Part shown: in pieces, positions 1-8,832 of the stretch | How the letters are laid out: each line of letters opens with the position of its first letter | Position numbering within the stretch: position 1 is the first letter of the stretch | Source: Methylobacterium adhaesivum | GTDB taxonomy: Bacteria > Pseudomonadota > Alphaproteobacteria > Rhizobiales > Beijerinckiaceae | Length of the DNA stretch: 59,148 bases | Direction: 5' to 3' | NCBI RefSeq assembly: GCF_022179065.1 | Contig: NZ_BPQD01000037.1 | Coordinates: forward strand, 1 to 59,148 | Notes under the pieces: model-generated | The model's input: only the letters and a program-made list of their open reading frames with translations | Databases searched by the model: none | Told to the model about the DNA's origin: nothing | Translations under genes and position numbers: made by a program

Positions 1-326
1 CCGAATGGGGGCAGGCCACGCTGCGCTGGCGGTCCGGCCGCGCGCCCGAGGGCGTGCGCCACCGCGACGGCACGGGGCGGCTGCAGAGCGTCGGTGCGTG
101 GTCGGACCCCTTCCTCCTGGCCATCATCCGGTCGTTCTACGCGGCCACGGGCGTGCCGATGGTGCTCAACACGAGCTTCAACGTCATGGGTAGGCCGATG
201 GTGCACGACGTCGAGGACGCCGTCGGTGTGTTCCTGACCTCCGACATCGACGTCCTCGTTGTGGGGGGCGCGCTGTTCCGTAAGGAGGGCGGCGGACCCG
301 GCGGCCCCGGAAAAGTCTTGCCTTGA
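1..326 (+). CDS. Carbamoyltransferase, C-terminal end (partial)
   Basis: This is the 3' end of a gene that enters from the left edge; the first complete codon is at 3. The visible ~107 residues match the C-terminal domain of the NodU/CmcH carbamoyltransferase family: a HRDGTGRLQSV stretch, then PMVLNTSFNVMGRPMV, then a DVLVVGG strand near the end. Family members transfer a carbamoyl group from carbamoyl phosphate to a hydroxyl on a sugar or antibiotic; the substrate cannot be told here. The stop overlaps the start of the downstream epimerase gene by 4 bases (ATGA-type arrangement with the start at 323), so the two were probably co-translated parts of a saccharide-modification cluster lying mostly outside the window. 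The catalytic N-terminal domain is not visible. Confidence 0.8.
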   Translation, partial: EWGQATLRWRSGRAPEGVRHRDGTGRLQSVGAWSDPFLLAIIRSFYAATGVPMVLNTSFNVMGRPMVHDVEDAVGVFLTSDIDVLVVGGALFRKEGGGPGGPGKVLP

Positions 327-1306
327 GCGCGCGCCGGTCCGTCTTGGTCTGCGGGGCTGGAGGATTCGTCGGCACACATCTCGTCTCGCGCCTCGCGCGA
401 GAGGGCTGCGAGGTCCGTGGGGTCGACCTCCGGCGCAGCGCCTTCTCGGAATCGGAGGCGCACGAGTTCGTCCTGGGCGACCTGCGCGACCGGGGCTTTT
501 TTCGCTCCGTCGTGGACCGCCCCTTCGACGAGGTCTATCAACTCGCCGCCGACATGGGCGGGGCCGGCTACATTTTCTCCGACGAGAACGACGCCGACGT
601 GATGCGCAACTCTGCGGCCGTCAACCTGAACGCCCTCGACGCCTGCCTGCGCGCGGGGGCCATGCGGGTGTTCTTTCCGTCCTCCGCGTGCGTCTACCCG
701 CTGCGCAACCAGACGGACCCGTCCGAGTTCCATTGCGCGGAGGCGTCCGCTTACCCGGCGGATCCGGACAGCGAGTACGATTGAGAGAAGCTGTTCTCCG
801 AACGCCTGTACCTCGCCCACAATCGCAACCACGGCATGCGCAACCGCGTCGCGCGCTACCACAACGTCTTCGGCCCGTTCGGGGCCTGGACCGGCGGTCG
901 CGAAAAGGCACCGGCCGCCATCTGCCGGAAGGTCGCGGAGGCCGCCGACGGTGGGGAGGTCGAGATCTGGGGCGACGGCACCCAGACCCGCTCGTTCCTC
1001 TACGTGGATGAGTGCCTGGAGAGCACGCTCCGTCTAATGCGGTCCGACGTCGAGGGCCCGGTGAACCTGAGCAGCGACGAGATGGTCACCCTCGACCGTC
1101 TCGTGGACCTCGTCGCCGGCAAGCGCGTCCACACGCGCCACGTGCCGGGTCCGGCCGGCGTACCCGGCCGCAACTCGCACAACGAGATGGTGTCCCGCGA
1201 TTTGGACTGGCGCCCGTCACGCCCCCTGCGTGAGGGCCTGAAGGCAACCTACTGATGGGTCGAGGCGCAGGTCCGGGCCGGCCGCCCGGCCGTGGACGCA
1301 GCCTGA
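323..1306 (+). pseudogene. NAD-dependent sugar epimerase, broken by two in-frame TGA codons
   Basis: One reading frame from 323 encodes a short-chain NAD(P)-dependent epimerase resembling GDP-mannose 3,5-epimerase. It has a Rossmann start GAGGFVGTHL, then AADMGGAGYIFSDE, a PSSACVYP stretch with the catalytic serine region, then RVARYHNVFGP and WGDGTQTRSFLYVDE. A TGA at 782-784 falls exactly where the catalytic Y-x-x-x-K segment is expected (SEYD-stop-EKLFSERLY; a Trp is usual there). A second TGA at 1253-1255 interrupts LKATY-stop-WVEAQVRAG, and the frame ends at 1304-1306. No frameshift is needed: homology-like sequence continues in the same frame across both stops. Two nonsense changes in an otherwise well-kept frame suggest recent inactivation, or a base-calling problem. 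It overlaps the upstream carbamoyltransferase by 4 bp. Confidence 0.78.
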
Positions 1307-1526
1307 AGCGCCGGCCCCCGGCAGCGGCAGGAGGCACGCGAGAAGGCAGCCTAAGGCGATACCCGCCTGCGACGTCGAGTAGGTGGTGCCGGTGGACCGG
1401 GAATACCCGTAAAATGGAAGGCACGCCTTCGTGCCCGGACGGCTGCTTTGGAGAAGCGCTGAAAGTGCTCCCAGCGGCTGGGCGGGGTGGTTTGCAGACG
1501 TTCAGCGCACTGCCACACTCGACCTG

Positions 1527-2081
1527 ATGGACGACGCAATCACGACCGCCTTCGCACCCCTAATTGGTCTGCCCTGCTGGGGCGTCCAGAGAGGGCAAGG
1601 CAGCATGCTCACCTTCGAGTTCGGTCCGCCCTACCTCCGAATCACTGAGCCCCACGTCTCGAACTCGCCTGCGGCCTGGATACGTGAGCGAGCCGCGCAG
1701 CGGCGCGTCCGACCTTGCGGAGCATGGCACCTGTTCATCTTCTGCTGCCACTGGCGCATCGCCGTCTCCGGCGAGCTGTTGGCGGAGGATGAGAGCCCGG
1801 CTGATCAAATCGAGGCCGCGGTGCGGGCGGTAGATGGACAGAAGCTGACGGCGTTCGCACTCGACGCGGCTACAAGCACGTCAGCCTTCACGTTTGATCT
1901 CGGGGCGAGCCTGACGACGTGGCCTTACGCGGACGAGGTCGATGAGCCGTGGTCGCTTTATCTGCCAGGGGGACAGGTCCTGACCTACCGCAGCGACGGC
2001 TGCCGCAGCCTCGGTTCGGCCGACAAGGAGCCCGACGGCCACGTTTGGATACCCGTCGACCAAGACGTGCGAGTCCCTTAG
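1527..2081 (+). CDS. Hypothetical protein
   Basis: Encodes about 184 residues from the ATG at 1527 (MDDAITTAF). The frame is open upstream to 1431, but that extension is arginine-rich and atypical. I do not recognise the family. The protein is acidic and looks globular, with strand-like segments such as LTFEFGPPYLRI and WHLFIFCCHWRIAV, which resembles small alpha/beta proteins found as immunity or stress genes, but I cannot assign it. No signal peptide or membrane segment is evident. It is followed convergently by another unknown gene on the minus strand, 34 bp away. Codon use is less GC3-biased than the metabolic genes, which suggests accessory DNA. Confidence 0.55.
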   Translation: MDDAITTAFAPLIGLPCWGVQRGQGSMLTFEFGPPYLRITEPHVSNSPAAWIRERAAQRRVRPCGAWHLFIFCCHWRIAVSGELLAEDESPADQIEAAVRAVDGQKLTAFALDAATSTSAFTFDLGASLTTWPYADEVDEPWSLYLPGGQVLTYRSDGCRSLGSADKEPDGHVWIPVDQDVRVP

Positions 2082-2115
2082 CGCTGGTCGTCAACTCAGG
2101 GTAGGCAGCGAGCGC

Positions 2116-2520
2116 TCACGGGTCCATCCGCACGTTCGTGAAGGTCTTACGGACTCGATCCAGGACACCTGCGTCGTCCGTCTCGACTTCGCACCACGAA
2201 CTGTCGATTGCTCGGATGATCACCCAAGGCGTGTCCCGACCCGCCTCATGAGCTATGAACTCGCCCCAGATGACCTGTGCCACCTGACTGAGGAGATCGG
2301 TTAGCAGCGCGCCCGGTATCCGATCCGAGGACCGTGCGAGGCATTCGAGCCGTTCGGCCGCGTCGTCCCCGGCGATCATGAGAGCCTCGTCATAGCGGGC
2401 GACGCCAGTGAGTTGCCACGTAGCGCGAACCGCCCGCTCACCAAGCAGCGGGATTACGGTGCAGGGATCGACCACAGCGCGGCTGTGCGGCACGAGGTCG
2501 TGGATCTGTAAGGTTGGCAT
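2116..2520 (-). CDS. Hypothetical protein
   Basis: A 134-residue protein beginning MPTLQIHDLVPHSRAVV. I do not recognise a family. It has a central helical part (LTDLLSQVAQVIWGEFI) followed by strand-like segments with several tryptophans (DTPWVIIRAIDSSWCEVE). There is no signal peptide or membrane helix. It sits convergent to the unknown gene ending at 2081 and in the same direction as the GNAT gene upstream, 93 bp away. The unbroken frame and amino-acid composition support a real gene, but function is unknown; a small accessory or immunity-type protein is one possibility. Confidence 0.5.
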   Translation of the reverse strand: MPTLQIHDLVPHSRAVVDPCTVIPLLGERAVRATWQLTGVARYDEALMIAGDDAAERLECLARSSDRIPGALLTDLLSQVAQVIWGEFIAHEAGRDTPWVIIRAIDSSWCEVETDDAGVLDRVRKTFTNVRMDP

Positions 2521-2613
2521 CGTTTAGCCACCGCGTGGGGCCATCCTGGCATGATGGTGCTGAGCGTCTGCAACGGGTGGGGAGTAGACCCTGCCCCCCC
2601 GGCCCTGAAGCGG

Positions 2614-3171
2614 TCATTCCAAGGCAGCCAGCACTGACCGAGAAGGCGTCATGACCTTCTCGAATTGAAATGCATCAGTATCGCCGGGCAAATCATCCTG
2701 CCCGCCCGGATGGTTTGGGTCTGAGTAGTATTTGTTAAAAAATTGAATGATCTTGAAACCACACTTGTTCACATAAAAATGGATGTTGCGTTTCTCAAAA
2801 TATGGGGTGTGCGTCTGCCAGCTAACCGTTTCGGGATGCCGTCTCTCGATCGCCTCCCAAGCCTTGATCCCTAGACCACGACCTTCCTCGCCGACCTTGA
2901 GGAAAAACAGGTCCAGTGAGTTGCGGTGCGTCTCAGCGTTGATCGTCAGCACGGCACCTCCCACTTTCCGACCGTCGCAGAGGATGTGCAGGACTTCGGC
3001 ATTGCGAGCATTGAGTGCGCCATCAAGAACTTCATCGGATGGGATCGGACCATCTGGCAGGTCCCCGAACTCATCAATGACTGCGACAGCGAAGGCAGCC
3101 TGAAGCTCTTCCTTGAACGAGGCGTGGTCGCTGGGCCGAGCTTCGGCGAGGGTGATCTGGTTGGTCTGCAT
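2614..3171 (-). CDS. GNAT-family N-acetyltransferase
   Basis: Encodes 185 residues with a GNAT fold. Strand beta4 (VGGAVLTI, about residues 71-78) leads to the acetyl-CoA loop KVGEEGRGLGIKAWEAIER (about 92-110), which matches the R/Q-x-x-G-x-G/A pattern of motif A. The C-terminal part YFEKRNIHFYVNKCGFKII is the usual beta5-alpha4 segment with a conserved YxKxGF-like turn. Such enzymes move an acetyl group from acetyl-CoA to an amine; the substrate here is unknown. GC3 is lower than in the neighbouring core genes and the region around it is gene-poor, so it may be acquired. Start chosen at the first ATG (MQTNQITLAEARPSD), just before the fold begins. Confidence 0.78.
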   Translation of the reverse strand: MQTNQITLAEARPSDHASFKEELQAAFAVAVIDEFGDLPDGPIPSDEVLDGALNARNAEVLHILCDGRKVGGAVLTINAETHRNSLDLFFLKVGEEGRGLGIKAWEAIERRHPETVSWQTHTPYFEKRNIHFYVNKCGFKIIQFFNKYYSDPNHPGGQDDLPGDTDAFQFEKVMTPSRSVLAALE

Positions 3172-3587
3172 GGGGCGCTTTTACATCGTTTGGCCGTGAA
3201 GCAAGATCACCAGACGTCAGATAGGGGTCGGGAGCGGGAGAAGCGGCAACGTCCGCTTCATTGCGCGGCTGTCCCGAAGCAGAACGGCCACAATTCACCC
3301 GACCTGGGCGTAACTCATCCTCCACCAAACCGCCCCGAAGCAGACCTTCCGAGGGTTTGTGAAAGGGTGGGACCCAACCGTCCACTTCGGGGCGACAACC
3401 AACGACGGCTCCCAACCCACATCAGACGTAAGCTCTGTCGAGTTGATCGCGTTCTACCCCGAAACGGCTCAAGACAATTCGCATCTCAGGCCGCCCTCGT
3501 CTCGATCTGGACGGCGCGGCGGATGTTCGATGAAACGGCCGCGAATCGTCGGGTTGCCCTCCAGTCTGCCCACCTCCATGAGCCCCA
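3172..3587. other. Intergenic region, no convincing gene
   Basis: About 416 bp between the GNAT gene and the TonB-dependent receptor stop. Short open frames occur on both strands, but all are low-complexity arginine/proline-rich translations without family features. I see no RNA gene, no clear terminator hairpin and no repeat. It should contain the GNAT promoter and the end of the receptor transcript. Confidence 0.5.
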
Positions 3588-5774
3588 TCAGAACCGATAG
3601 GTGAGTGAGCCGAGGATCGTGCGCCGCGTGCCCACGAAGCAATCGCCGCGCGCGAGGCAGGTCGACAGATACTTGGTGTCCGCGATGTTGGAGACGTTGA
3701 GCTGCGCCCGCCAATGCGCGTCCTCCCAGCCGATCAGCGCATCGGCCAGCGTCACGGCGGGCGTGTTGTAGCTGTTGAGCGAGCCGTCGAACGATTCGCC
3801 GATGTAGCGGACGCCGCCGCCGACGAGGAAGGTGCCCGGCACGTCGGCGAGGGTGAAGCGGTGCGTCACCCAGAGCGAGGCGAGGTGGAGCGGCATGGTC
3901 TCGACCCGCGCCCCGGCATTGTCGCCGGCGGCGTAGCGGGCATCGGTGTAGGCGTAGCTCGCGATGATGTTGGTGTTGCCGTTGATCGTCGCGATGGCCT
4001 CGACGTCGCCGCCCTGGATCTTGACCTTGCCGGTCTGAATCGAAAGCGGCAGACCCGTCGGATCGGGGGCGAGGCGGTTGCGCTCCACCGTGTCGTAGAC
4101 CGCCGCGTTGAGCGCGAACCACGGTACCGGATTGTACTTGAAGCCGCCCTCGATCTGCTCGCCTTCGATGGGCCGGCAGATGCCCGTGGCGCACACGTTC
4201 GCGCCGAAGATCGGGGTGAACGAGGTCGCGTAGGAGACGTAGGGCGTGAGCCAGTTCTGGAACGCGTACATCAGGCCGATCCGGCCCGTGGTGGCCTGGC
4301 TCGAGGAGCTGTCCGCGCCGCGCGTCGCGCTGTTCACCCAATCGTGCCGCACGGTGGCGAGCAGGATCCATTGGTCGAAGCGCGCCTGATCCTGGAGGTA
4401 GAGGCCGGTCTGGCTCTGCGAGACGGCCGTGGGCGCACCCAATGCCGGCGGCGTCACGGCGGCATAGACCGGGGCGTAGAGGTCGAATGGTCGCGAATCG
4501 ACACCGAAGCCCGTGCGGGTGCTGTCCCATTGCTGGCGAAAATCGACGCCGCCGAGGACCGTATGCGCGATCGGCCCGGTGTCGAAACGCTCCTGCAGGT
4601 TCGTATCGGTGGTGATCCGGTCTTTGATGGAGGCGACGCGGTAGGTGTACCGGTCGACGGTTCGGCGGTTGGCATCGAGGAACGGCGCGTTCGGCAGGTC
4701 TGCACTCGGCGTCAGGGTGTACACATTGGGGTAGGCCGACTGATACGTGCCCTCGATGTGGCTGAACCGCAGATTCTGCCGCAGGATGAGGCTGTCGTCG
4801 AAGCGGTGCTCGAACAGGCTCGTGATCGAACTCGTCTCGGTCTCGTATCGGTTGAACGTCGGATCGCCCGTGAAGCGGCTGAGCGGGAGGAAGCCGTTCG
4901 GGCCGGCGTACAGCGACCCCTCGCGCGGCAGGAAGGCGTCGGAGGCGCCGAACGCGTCCTTCTGGTGCAGGCCGATCAGCGTCCAGGTCGTGTCGGCGGA
5001 GGGACGCCACGTCACCGAGGGATTGATGACGTAGCGGTCGTTGGCGACGAAATCGGTCTGCGCGTCGGCGAGGCGGCCGATGCCGACGAAGCGGTAGAGG
5101 AACTGGCCGTCCTCCGTGAGGCGCCCGGTGGAATCCGCGAAAGCTTCCTTCCAGCCGTAATTGCCGAACCGGACCCCGGCCTCGTTGTAGGGCACGTCGA
5201 GGGGTCGCTTCGAGACGAGGTTGATCAGGCCGCCGACGGGGCTCGACCCGTAGAGGGTCGAGGCCGGTCCGCGCAGGACCTCGAAGCGGGACAGCGTGTA
5301 GGGATCGGGCCGGGGTTCGTTGAAGACGTCCGGATCCTTCAGGCGCAGGCCATCGAGGAAGATGGCGGCATCCGATCCCCGAACGCGCGGGTAGTCGCCG
5401 CGGGTGCTCGGGCCGTAGGCTTCCGCGGCGACGCCGGCGGTGTAGCGCAGGGCTTCCTGCACGCTCGTCGCCGCCTGCTCGCGGACCTGCTGCTCGCCGA
5501 CGACGGAGATCGACTGGGGCGTCTCGGCCAGCGGCGTGTCCGTCTTGGTGCCCGTGGCACTCCGCTTGGCGACGTACCCCGGAACGGGACCGTAAGCACT
5601 CTCCGCACCGGTCCCCACGCCCGAGCCGTCGCCCGCAACGCTCAGCGTCTCGAGGGTCACGCTGGTGGGCGCGCCCTGGGCGCGGCTTTGACCACAGACG
5701 AAGGCACTGGGCAGGGCCAACAGGGTCGCGGGCATGACGGCGGTGGAGAGGAAGCGGACGAGGCGACGCGACAC
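3588..5774 (-). CDS. TonB-dependent siderophore receptor
   Basis: An outer-membrane receptor of the FhuA/FoxA type, which takes up ferric siderophores (possibly hydroxamates) using energy from TonB-ExbBD. I chose the GTG at 5774, because translation from there gives a typical signal peptide (VSRRLVRFLSTAV...LPSAFVCGQSRAQG) with an AGGA upstream; an ATG at 5834 would add 20 residues. After a short N-terminal region comes the plug: TPQSISVVGEQQVREQ, SVQEALRYTAGV, RVRGSDAAIFLDGLRLKD, RFEVLRGPASTLYGSSPVGG, then NLVSKRP at its end. The rest is a 22-strand-type barrel ending GSLTYRF with a C-terminal phenylalanine. About 728 residues, normal for the family. No FecR/sigma pair or N-terminal signalling domain is seen, so regulation is probably by iron (Fur or Irr), not demonstrated. 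Confidence 0.9.
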   Translation of the reverse strand: MSRRLVRFLSTAVMPATLLALPSAFVCGQSRAQGAPTSVTLETLSVAGDGSGVGTGAESAYGPVPGYVAKRSATGTKTDTPLAETPQSISVVGEQQVREQAATSVQEALRYTAGVAAEAYGPSTRGDYPRVRGSDAAIFLDGLRLKDPDVFNEPRPDPYTLSRFEVLRGPASTLYGSSPVGGLINLVSKRPLDVPYNEAGVRFGNYGWKEAFADSTGRLTEDGQFLYRFVGIGRLADAQTDFVANDRYVINPSVTWRPSADTTWTLIGLHQKDAFGASDAFLPREGSLYAGPNGFLPLSRFTGDPTFNRYETETSSITSLFEHRFDDSLILRQNLRFSHIEGTYQSAYPNVYTLTPSADLPNAPFLDANRRTVDRYTYRVASIKDRITTDTNLQERFDTGPIAHTVLGGVDFRQQWDSTRTGFGVDSRPFDLYAPVYAAVTPPALGAPTAVSQSQTGLYLQDQARFDQWILLATVRHDWVNSATRGADSSSSQATTGRIGLMYAFQNWLTPYVSYATSFTPIFGANVCATGICRPIEGEQIEGGFKYNPVPWFALNAAVYDTVERNRLAPDPTGLPLSIQTGKVKIQGGDVEAIATINGNTNIIASYAYTDARYAAGDNAGARVETMPLHLASLWVTHRFTLADVPGTFLVGGGVRYIGESFDGSLNSYNTPAVTLADALIGWEDAHWRAQLNVSNIADTKYLSTCLARGDCFVGTRRTILGSLTYRF

Positions 5775-6133
5775 GCAGGATCCTGCGAAGAAGGGGACGG
5801 ACCCAACCTCTGCTAAAAGCAACATCCTCGTCACTCAACGGAATTTACACGCCCTGATTTGGAGCCACTCCAGATAAGGACGGCATTTCCAACGCTGTTG
5901 CTTCAGTGCAACCGCAGGATAAAGTTATAATACTTCCAAATCGGAAGGCCGGATGCTCCAGTGACCGGGATCGCACCCTCGGGACCGGCGGGCTTGTACT
6001 CACGCGCGCGTTCGCCACGCGGGCCGCGACGAGGCCGGTCCTCCGGCTCAACAGGCGGCCATTGTTCGGCGCGGCCAACCTGCTAGGGACGCCCATCCCG
6101 TGCCGTCCAGAGACGGCCCCCAGGAGCCTCGAC
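5775..6133. other. Divergent promoter region (siderophore receptor / glycosyltransferase)
   Basis: Roughly 360 bp between two divergent genes. The stretch around 5880-5945 is AT-richer than its surroundings and contains TTATAAT-like sequence near 5925 that could serve as a -10 element, but I cannot identify a clear -35 partner or a convincing Fur/Irr box. A CAGGAG ribosome-binding site lies 8 bases before the glycosyltransferase GTG at 6134. Confidence 0.4.
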
Positions 6134-7288
6134 GTGTCGTCCGCCATACCGCCCCTCTCTCCCAGCACCGTCATCGCCATTCCGGTTCGCAACGAAGCCG
6201 AGCGGATCGAGGCGTGCCTGCGGGCCATCGATGCGCAGACCGGGCTCGCCTCGGGCAGCCTCGGCCTCGTGCTGTTCCTCAACAACTGCACGGACGGCAC
6301 GCAAGCTCTCGTCGAGGCCCTTCGCCCGAGCCTGTCGGTGCCACTGCGGGTGACCCACGTCGAGTTCGCGGGCGCCCATGCCGGGTGGGCGCGGCGCGAG
6401 GCCATGAACGCGGCGGCCGAATGGATCGGCCCGCAAGCCACCGGCGGCACCATCCTGTCCACGGATGCCGACAGCCGGGTGCCGCCGGACTGGGTCGCGC
6501 GCAATCTCGCGGCCCTGCGCGCCGGGGCCGACGCCGTGGCCGGACGGATCGAACTCGATGCCGACGAGGCGGCCCTGCTGCCGCCATCCCTGCACACGCG
6601 CGGCCGGCTCGAGGATGCCTACAGCGCCCTGCTGACGGAGGCCGAGGCGCGCATCGACCCGGATCCGTACGACCCCTGGCCGTGCCACCGCACCACCATC
6701 GGGGCCACCCTGGCGGTGACCCGCGACGCCTACGTGGCGGTGGGCGGCATGCCCGCCATCGCGCTGGGCGAGGACGGCGCCTTCGTGGCCGTCCTCCTCC
6801 GGCAGGGCTTCCATGTGCGCCACGCCCCAGACGTGGTGGTGACCGTGTCGGGCCGCCTCGTCGGCCGGGCGCCGGGCGGCGTCGCCGACACCATCCGCGC
6901 CCGGTGCGAGAAGCCCGACAGCCTGTGCGACGCCCGCCTGGAATCGGTGCCGCGCGCCGTGTTCCGCTACCTGTGCCGGCGGAGGTTGCGCCGGCTCCAC
7001 GCCGATGGGCGCCTCGCCGAAACGCGGGCCTGGGCCCGCCTTCTGCGGATTCCCGAGGTGGACGCCGTCCGCATCGCCGCCCTGCCCCTCCCCGGCCTCG
7101 CCATCGCGGAGGCCGAGCGGGTGAGCCCGCGCCTCGTCTACCGGCCCCTCGGGCCGTTCGCGCTGCCGCGCCACATCCGCGTCGCCACCCTCGCCCTCGT
7201 GCCGATCCGGGCCCTGACCCACCTCGCCAACCGCCGGATCGCCGTACCGCCGCAACGTCCCGTCGCGACGGCGCTCGAAACGCCCTAG
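6134..7288 (+). CDS. Glycosyltransferase family 2
   Basis: A GT-A fold glycosyltransferase of about 384 residues. The GTG at 6134 is preceded by CAGGAG; an upstream in-frame extension to 5906 looks unlike protein. The nucleotide-binding strand is TVIAIPVRNEAERI (residues ~12-25), followed by LFLNNCTDGT, and the metal-binding D-x-D region is ILSTDADSRVPPDW (~110-123). An acidic LGEDGAFV motif (~213) fits the catalytic ED site of GT2 enzymes. The protein has no obvious transmembrane helices apart from moderate C-terminal hydrophobicity, so it is probably cytosolic or peripheral. It would transfer a sugar from an NDP-sugar to an unknown acceptor. It converges with the GMC oxidoreductase gene, the two stop codons overlapping by 4 bp. 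Confidence 0.85.
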   Translation: MSSAIPPLSPSTVIAIPVRNEAERIEACLRAIDAQTGLASGSLGLVLFLNNCTDGTQALVEALRPSLSVPLRVTHVEFAGAHAGWARREAMNAAAEWIGPQATGGTILSTDADSRVPPDWVARNLAALRAGADAVAGRIELDADEAALLPPSLHTRGRLEDAYSALLTEAEARIDPDPYDPWPCHRTTIGATLAVTRDAYVAVGGMPAIALGEDGAFVAVLLRQGFHVRHAPDVVVTVSGRLVGRAPGGVADTIRARCEKPDSLCDARLESVPRAVFRYLCRRRLRRLHADGRLAETRAWARLLRIPEVDAVRIAALPLPGLAIAEAERVSPRLVYRPLGPFALPRHIRVATLALVPIRALTHLANRRIAVPPQRPVATALETP

Positions 7289-8832
7289 CGCGACCTCAGG
7301 AACGCCTCGGCGGTGCGCAGGCTCAGGGCCATGATGGTCAGGGCCGGGTTGGCGGAGAGCGAACTCGGGAAGGTCGACCCGTCGCTGATCCAGAGGTTGG
7401 GAACCTCGAAGCTGCGCCCGAACGGATCGACCACCGCCGTGTCGCCGTCACGCCCCATGCGGCAGGTGCCGAGGGTGTGGGCGACCCGCTGCGCCACCCA
7501 GATGTCGCTCGCGCCCGCCGCCTCCCAGATCGCCGTCATGGTCCGGGTCGCGTGGTCGTTGAGGCGATCCTCGTTCGGGCCGTAGCCGAAATCGATCCGG
7601 GCTTTCGGCACCCCGAAGGCATCGACCTCGTCGGACAGGGTCAGCACGTTGGCGTCGCACGGTAGGGTCTCGCCGTTGATGCCGATCCCGGCGAAATGGT
7701 TGTAGCGCGCGAGATAGTCGGTCAGCGCCGGTCCCCACAGGCCGCGGCTCCGCGCGACGGTGTTGCCGAAGGTCAGCGGCAACACCCCGAGGCTCTGCAT
7801 GAGGTAGCCGCCAGCGAAGTCCGCATCCGCCGGCCGCACCATGTCCTCGCTGATGAGGGAGGACGGGTAGCCCCGGTTCATCCGGACCTCGCCCGCGAAC
7901 GTCCCCCAGACCTGGGTCGCGACATGGCCCATGTAATTTCGGCCGACCTGACCGCTGCCGTTGGCGAGGCCGAGATGCAGCAGGAGACGCGGCGACTCCA
8001 CCGCGCCGGCGCACAGGAACACGGCGGCGCATCGCTGCCGACGCTCCGTCCCATCCTGCCGGTATGTGACGGCCGTGATCCGTCCCATTCCGTCCCGCTC
8101 CGTCCCATGGACGCGGCACATGGGACGGATCTGCGCCCCGTGCGCGACGGCGAGCGGCAGGTAGGTCACATCCATGCTGGTTTTCGCACCATTGCGGCAG
8201 CCCTGGTGGCAAAATCCGCAATTGATGCAAGCCTTTCGCGTGCCCCCGCCCTCCTGCGCGAAGTCGCGCGAGACCACGGCCGCCGGGGCGTCGGCGACGC
8301 GGATCCCCAGGCCCTCGCAAGCCTGCGCCATGATCCGGGCCGGGGCGTTGCGCGGCACCGGCGAGAGGGGGTAGCGACGCTGCGAATCCCACGGATAGGC
8401 GGCGGGTCCGGACACACCGATAAATCCTTCCACCTGCTCATAAAACGGCTTCAGATCATCATAGTCGAGGGGCCAGTCGATCCCCTCCCCGGTCTCCGTG
8501 CGGAGCTTCAGATCCCGCTGGTCGGCCCGTGGGGTGAACGCCCCCCAGTGCAGGGTCGAGCCGCCGACCCCGGTACCGCTGTTGTTCGCCCCGAACGCCT
8601 CCGGTGTGGTGCCGCCGCTCAGGCGCTCTTCGGTCCAGTAAATCTCGTCGGCCAAGGTCTCGTCAAAGGCGAACCGGACCGGGTCGAAGTTGGGTCCGGC
8701 CTCGAGGGCGACCACCTTCAGGCCCGCGGCGGCCAACCGAGCGAGGAGCGGTGCCCCCCCGGCGCCTGTCCCGATTACGACGGCATCGACGACCTCGTCA
8801 GTCGCATAGCGGCGCATGGAATCGAGGTTCAT
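7285..8832 (-). CDS. GMC-family FAD oxidoreductase with probable Fe-S cysteine motif
   Basis: A 515-residue flavin dehydrogenase of the glucose-methanol-choline family. The FAD-binding GTGAGGAPLLARLAAAGL with the distal ALEAGP lies at residues ~21-48, and the typical NNSGTGVGGSTLHWGAF segment follows. The C-terminus carries the active-site histidine in HTLGTCRMG and the asparagine in NPALTIMALSLR. Between these is CINCGFCHQGC: its outer spacing C-x5-C-x3-C is, as I recall, that of the [3Fe-4S] cluster in the Burkholderia cepacia FAD-glucose dehydrogenase catalytic subunit. That enzyme works with a gluconate-dehydrogenase-type subunit 3 and a cytochrome c. The subunit 3 homologue is here the C-terminal half of the upstream gene, which overlaps by 4 bp (ATGA); no cytochrome partner is adjacent. 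Substrate unknown, probably a sugar, sugar acid or alcohol. Confidence 0.88.
   Translation of the reverse strand: MNLDSMRRYATDEVVDAVVIGTGAGGAPLLARLAAAGLKVVALEAGPNFDPVRFAFDETLADEIYWTEERLSGGTTPEAFGANNSGTGVGGSTLHWGAFTPRADQRDLKLRTETGEGIDWPLDYDDLKPFYEQVEGFIGVSGPAAYPWDSQRRYPLSPVPRNAPARIMAQACEGLGIRVADAPAAVVSRDFAQEGGGTRKACINCGFCHQGCRNGAKTSMDVTYLPLAVAHGAQIRPMCRVHGTERDGMGRITAVTYRQDGTERRQRCAAVFLCAGAVESPRLLLHLGLANGSGQVGRNYMGHVATQVWGTFAGEVRMNRGYPSSLISEDMVRPADADFAGGYLMQSLGVLPLTFGNTVARSRGLWGPALTDYLARYNHFAGIGINGETLPCDANVLTLSDEVDAFGVPKARIDFGYGPNEDRLNDHATRTMTAIWEAAGASDIWVAQRVAHTLGTCRMGRDGDTAVVDPFGRSFEVPNLWISDGSTFPSSLSANPALTIMALSLRTAEAFLRSR

Noticed and set aside
323-1306. Selenocysteine or programmed read-through at the two TGA codons
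   Set aside because: No selenocysteine-type hairpin was noticed downstream, and homologues of this family have ordinary residues (Trp, Arg or Asp) at these places. Nonsense mutation or base error is simpler.
3172-3587. Possible small gene on the minus strand reading GQPRNEADVAASPAP
   Set aside because: This kind of translation recurs in GC-rich intergenic DNA and shows no start signal or family; treated as non-coding.
3469-5838. Very long open frames antisense or frame-shifted to the TonB receptor (789 and 700 codons)
   Set aside because: They are arginine/glycine/valine-rich shadows caused by high GC3; the 728-residue receptor frame has all family motifs and the others none.
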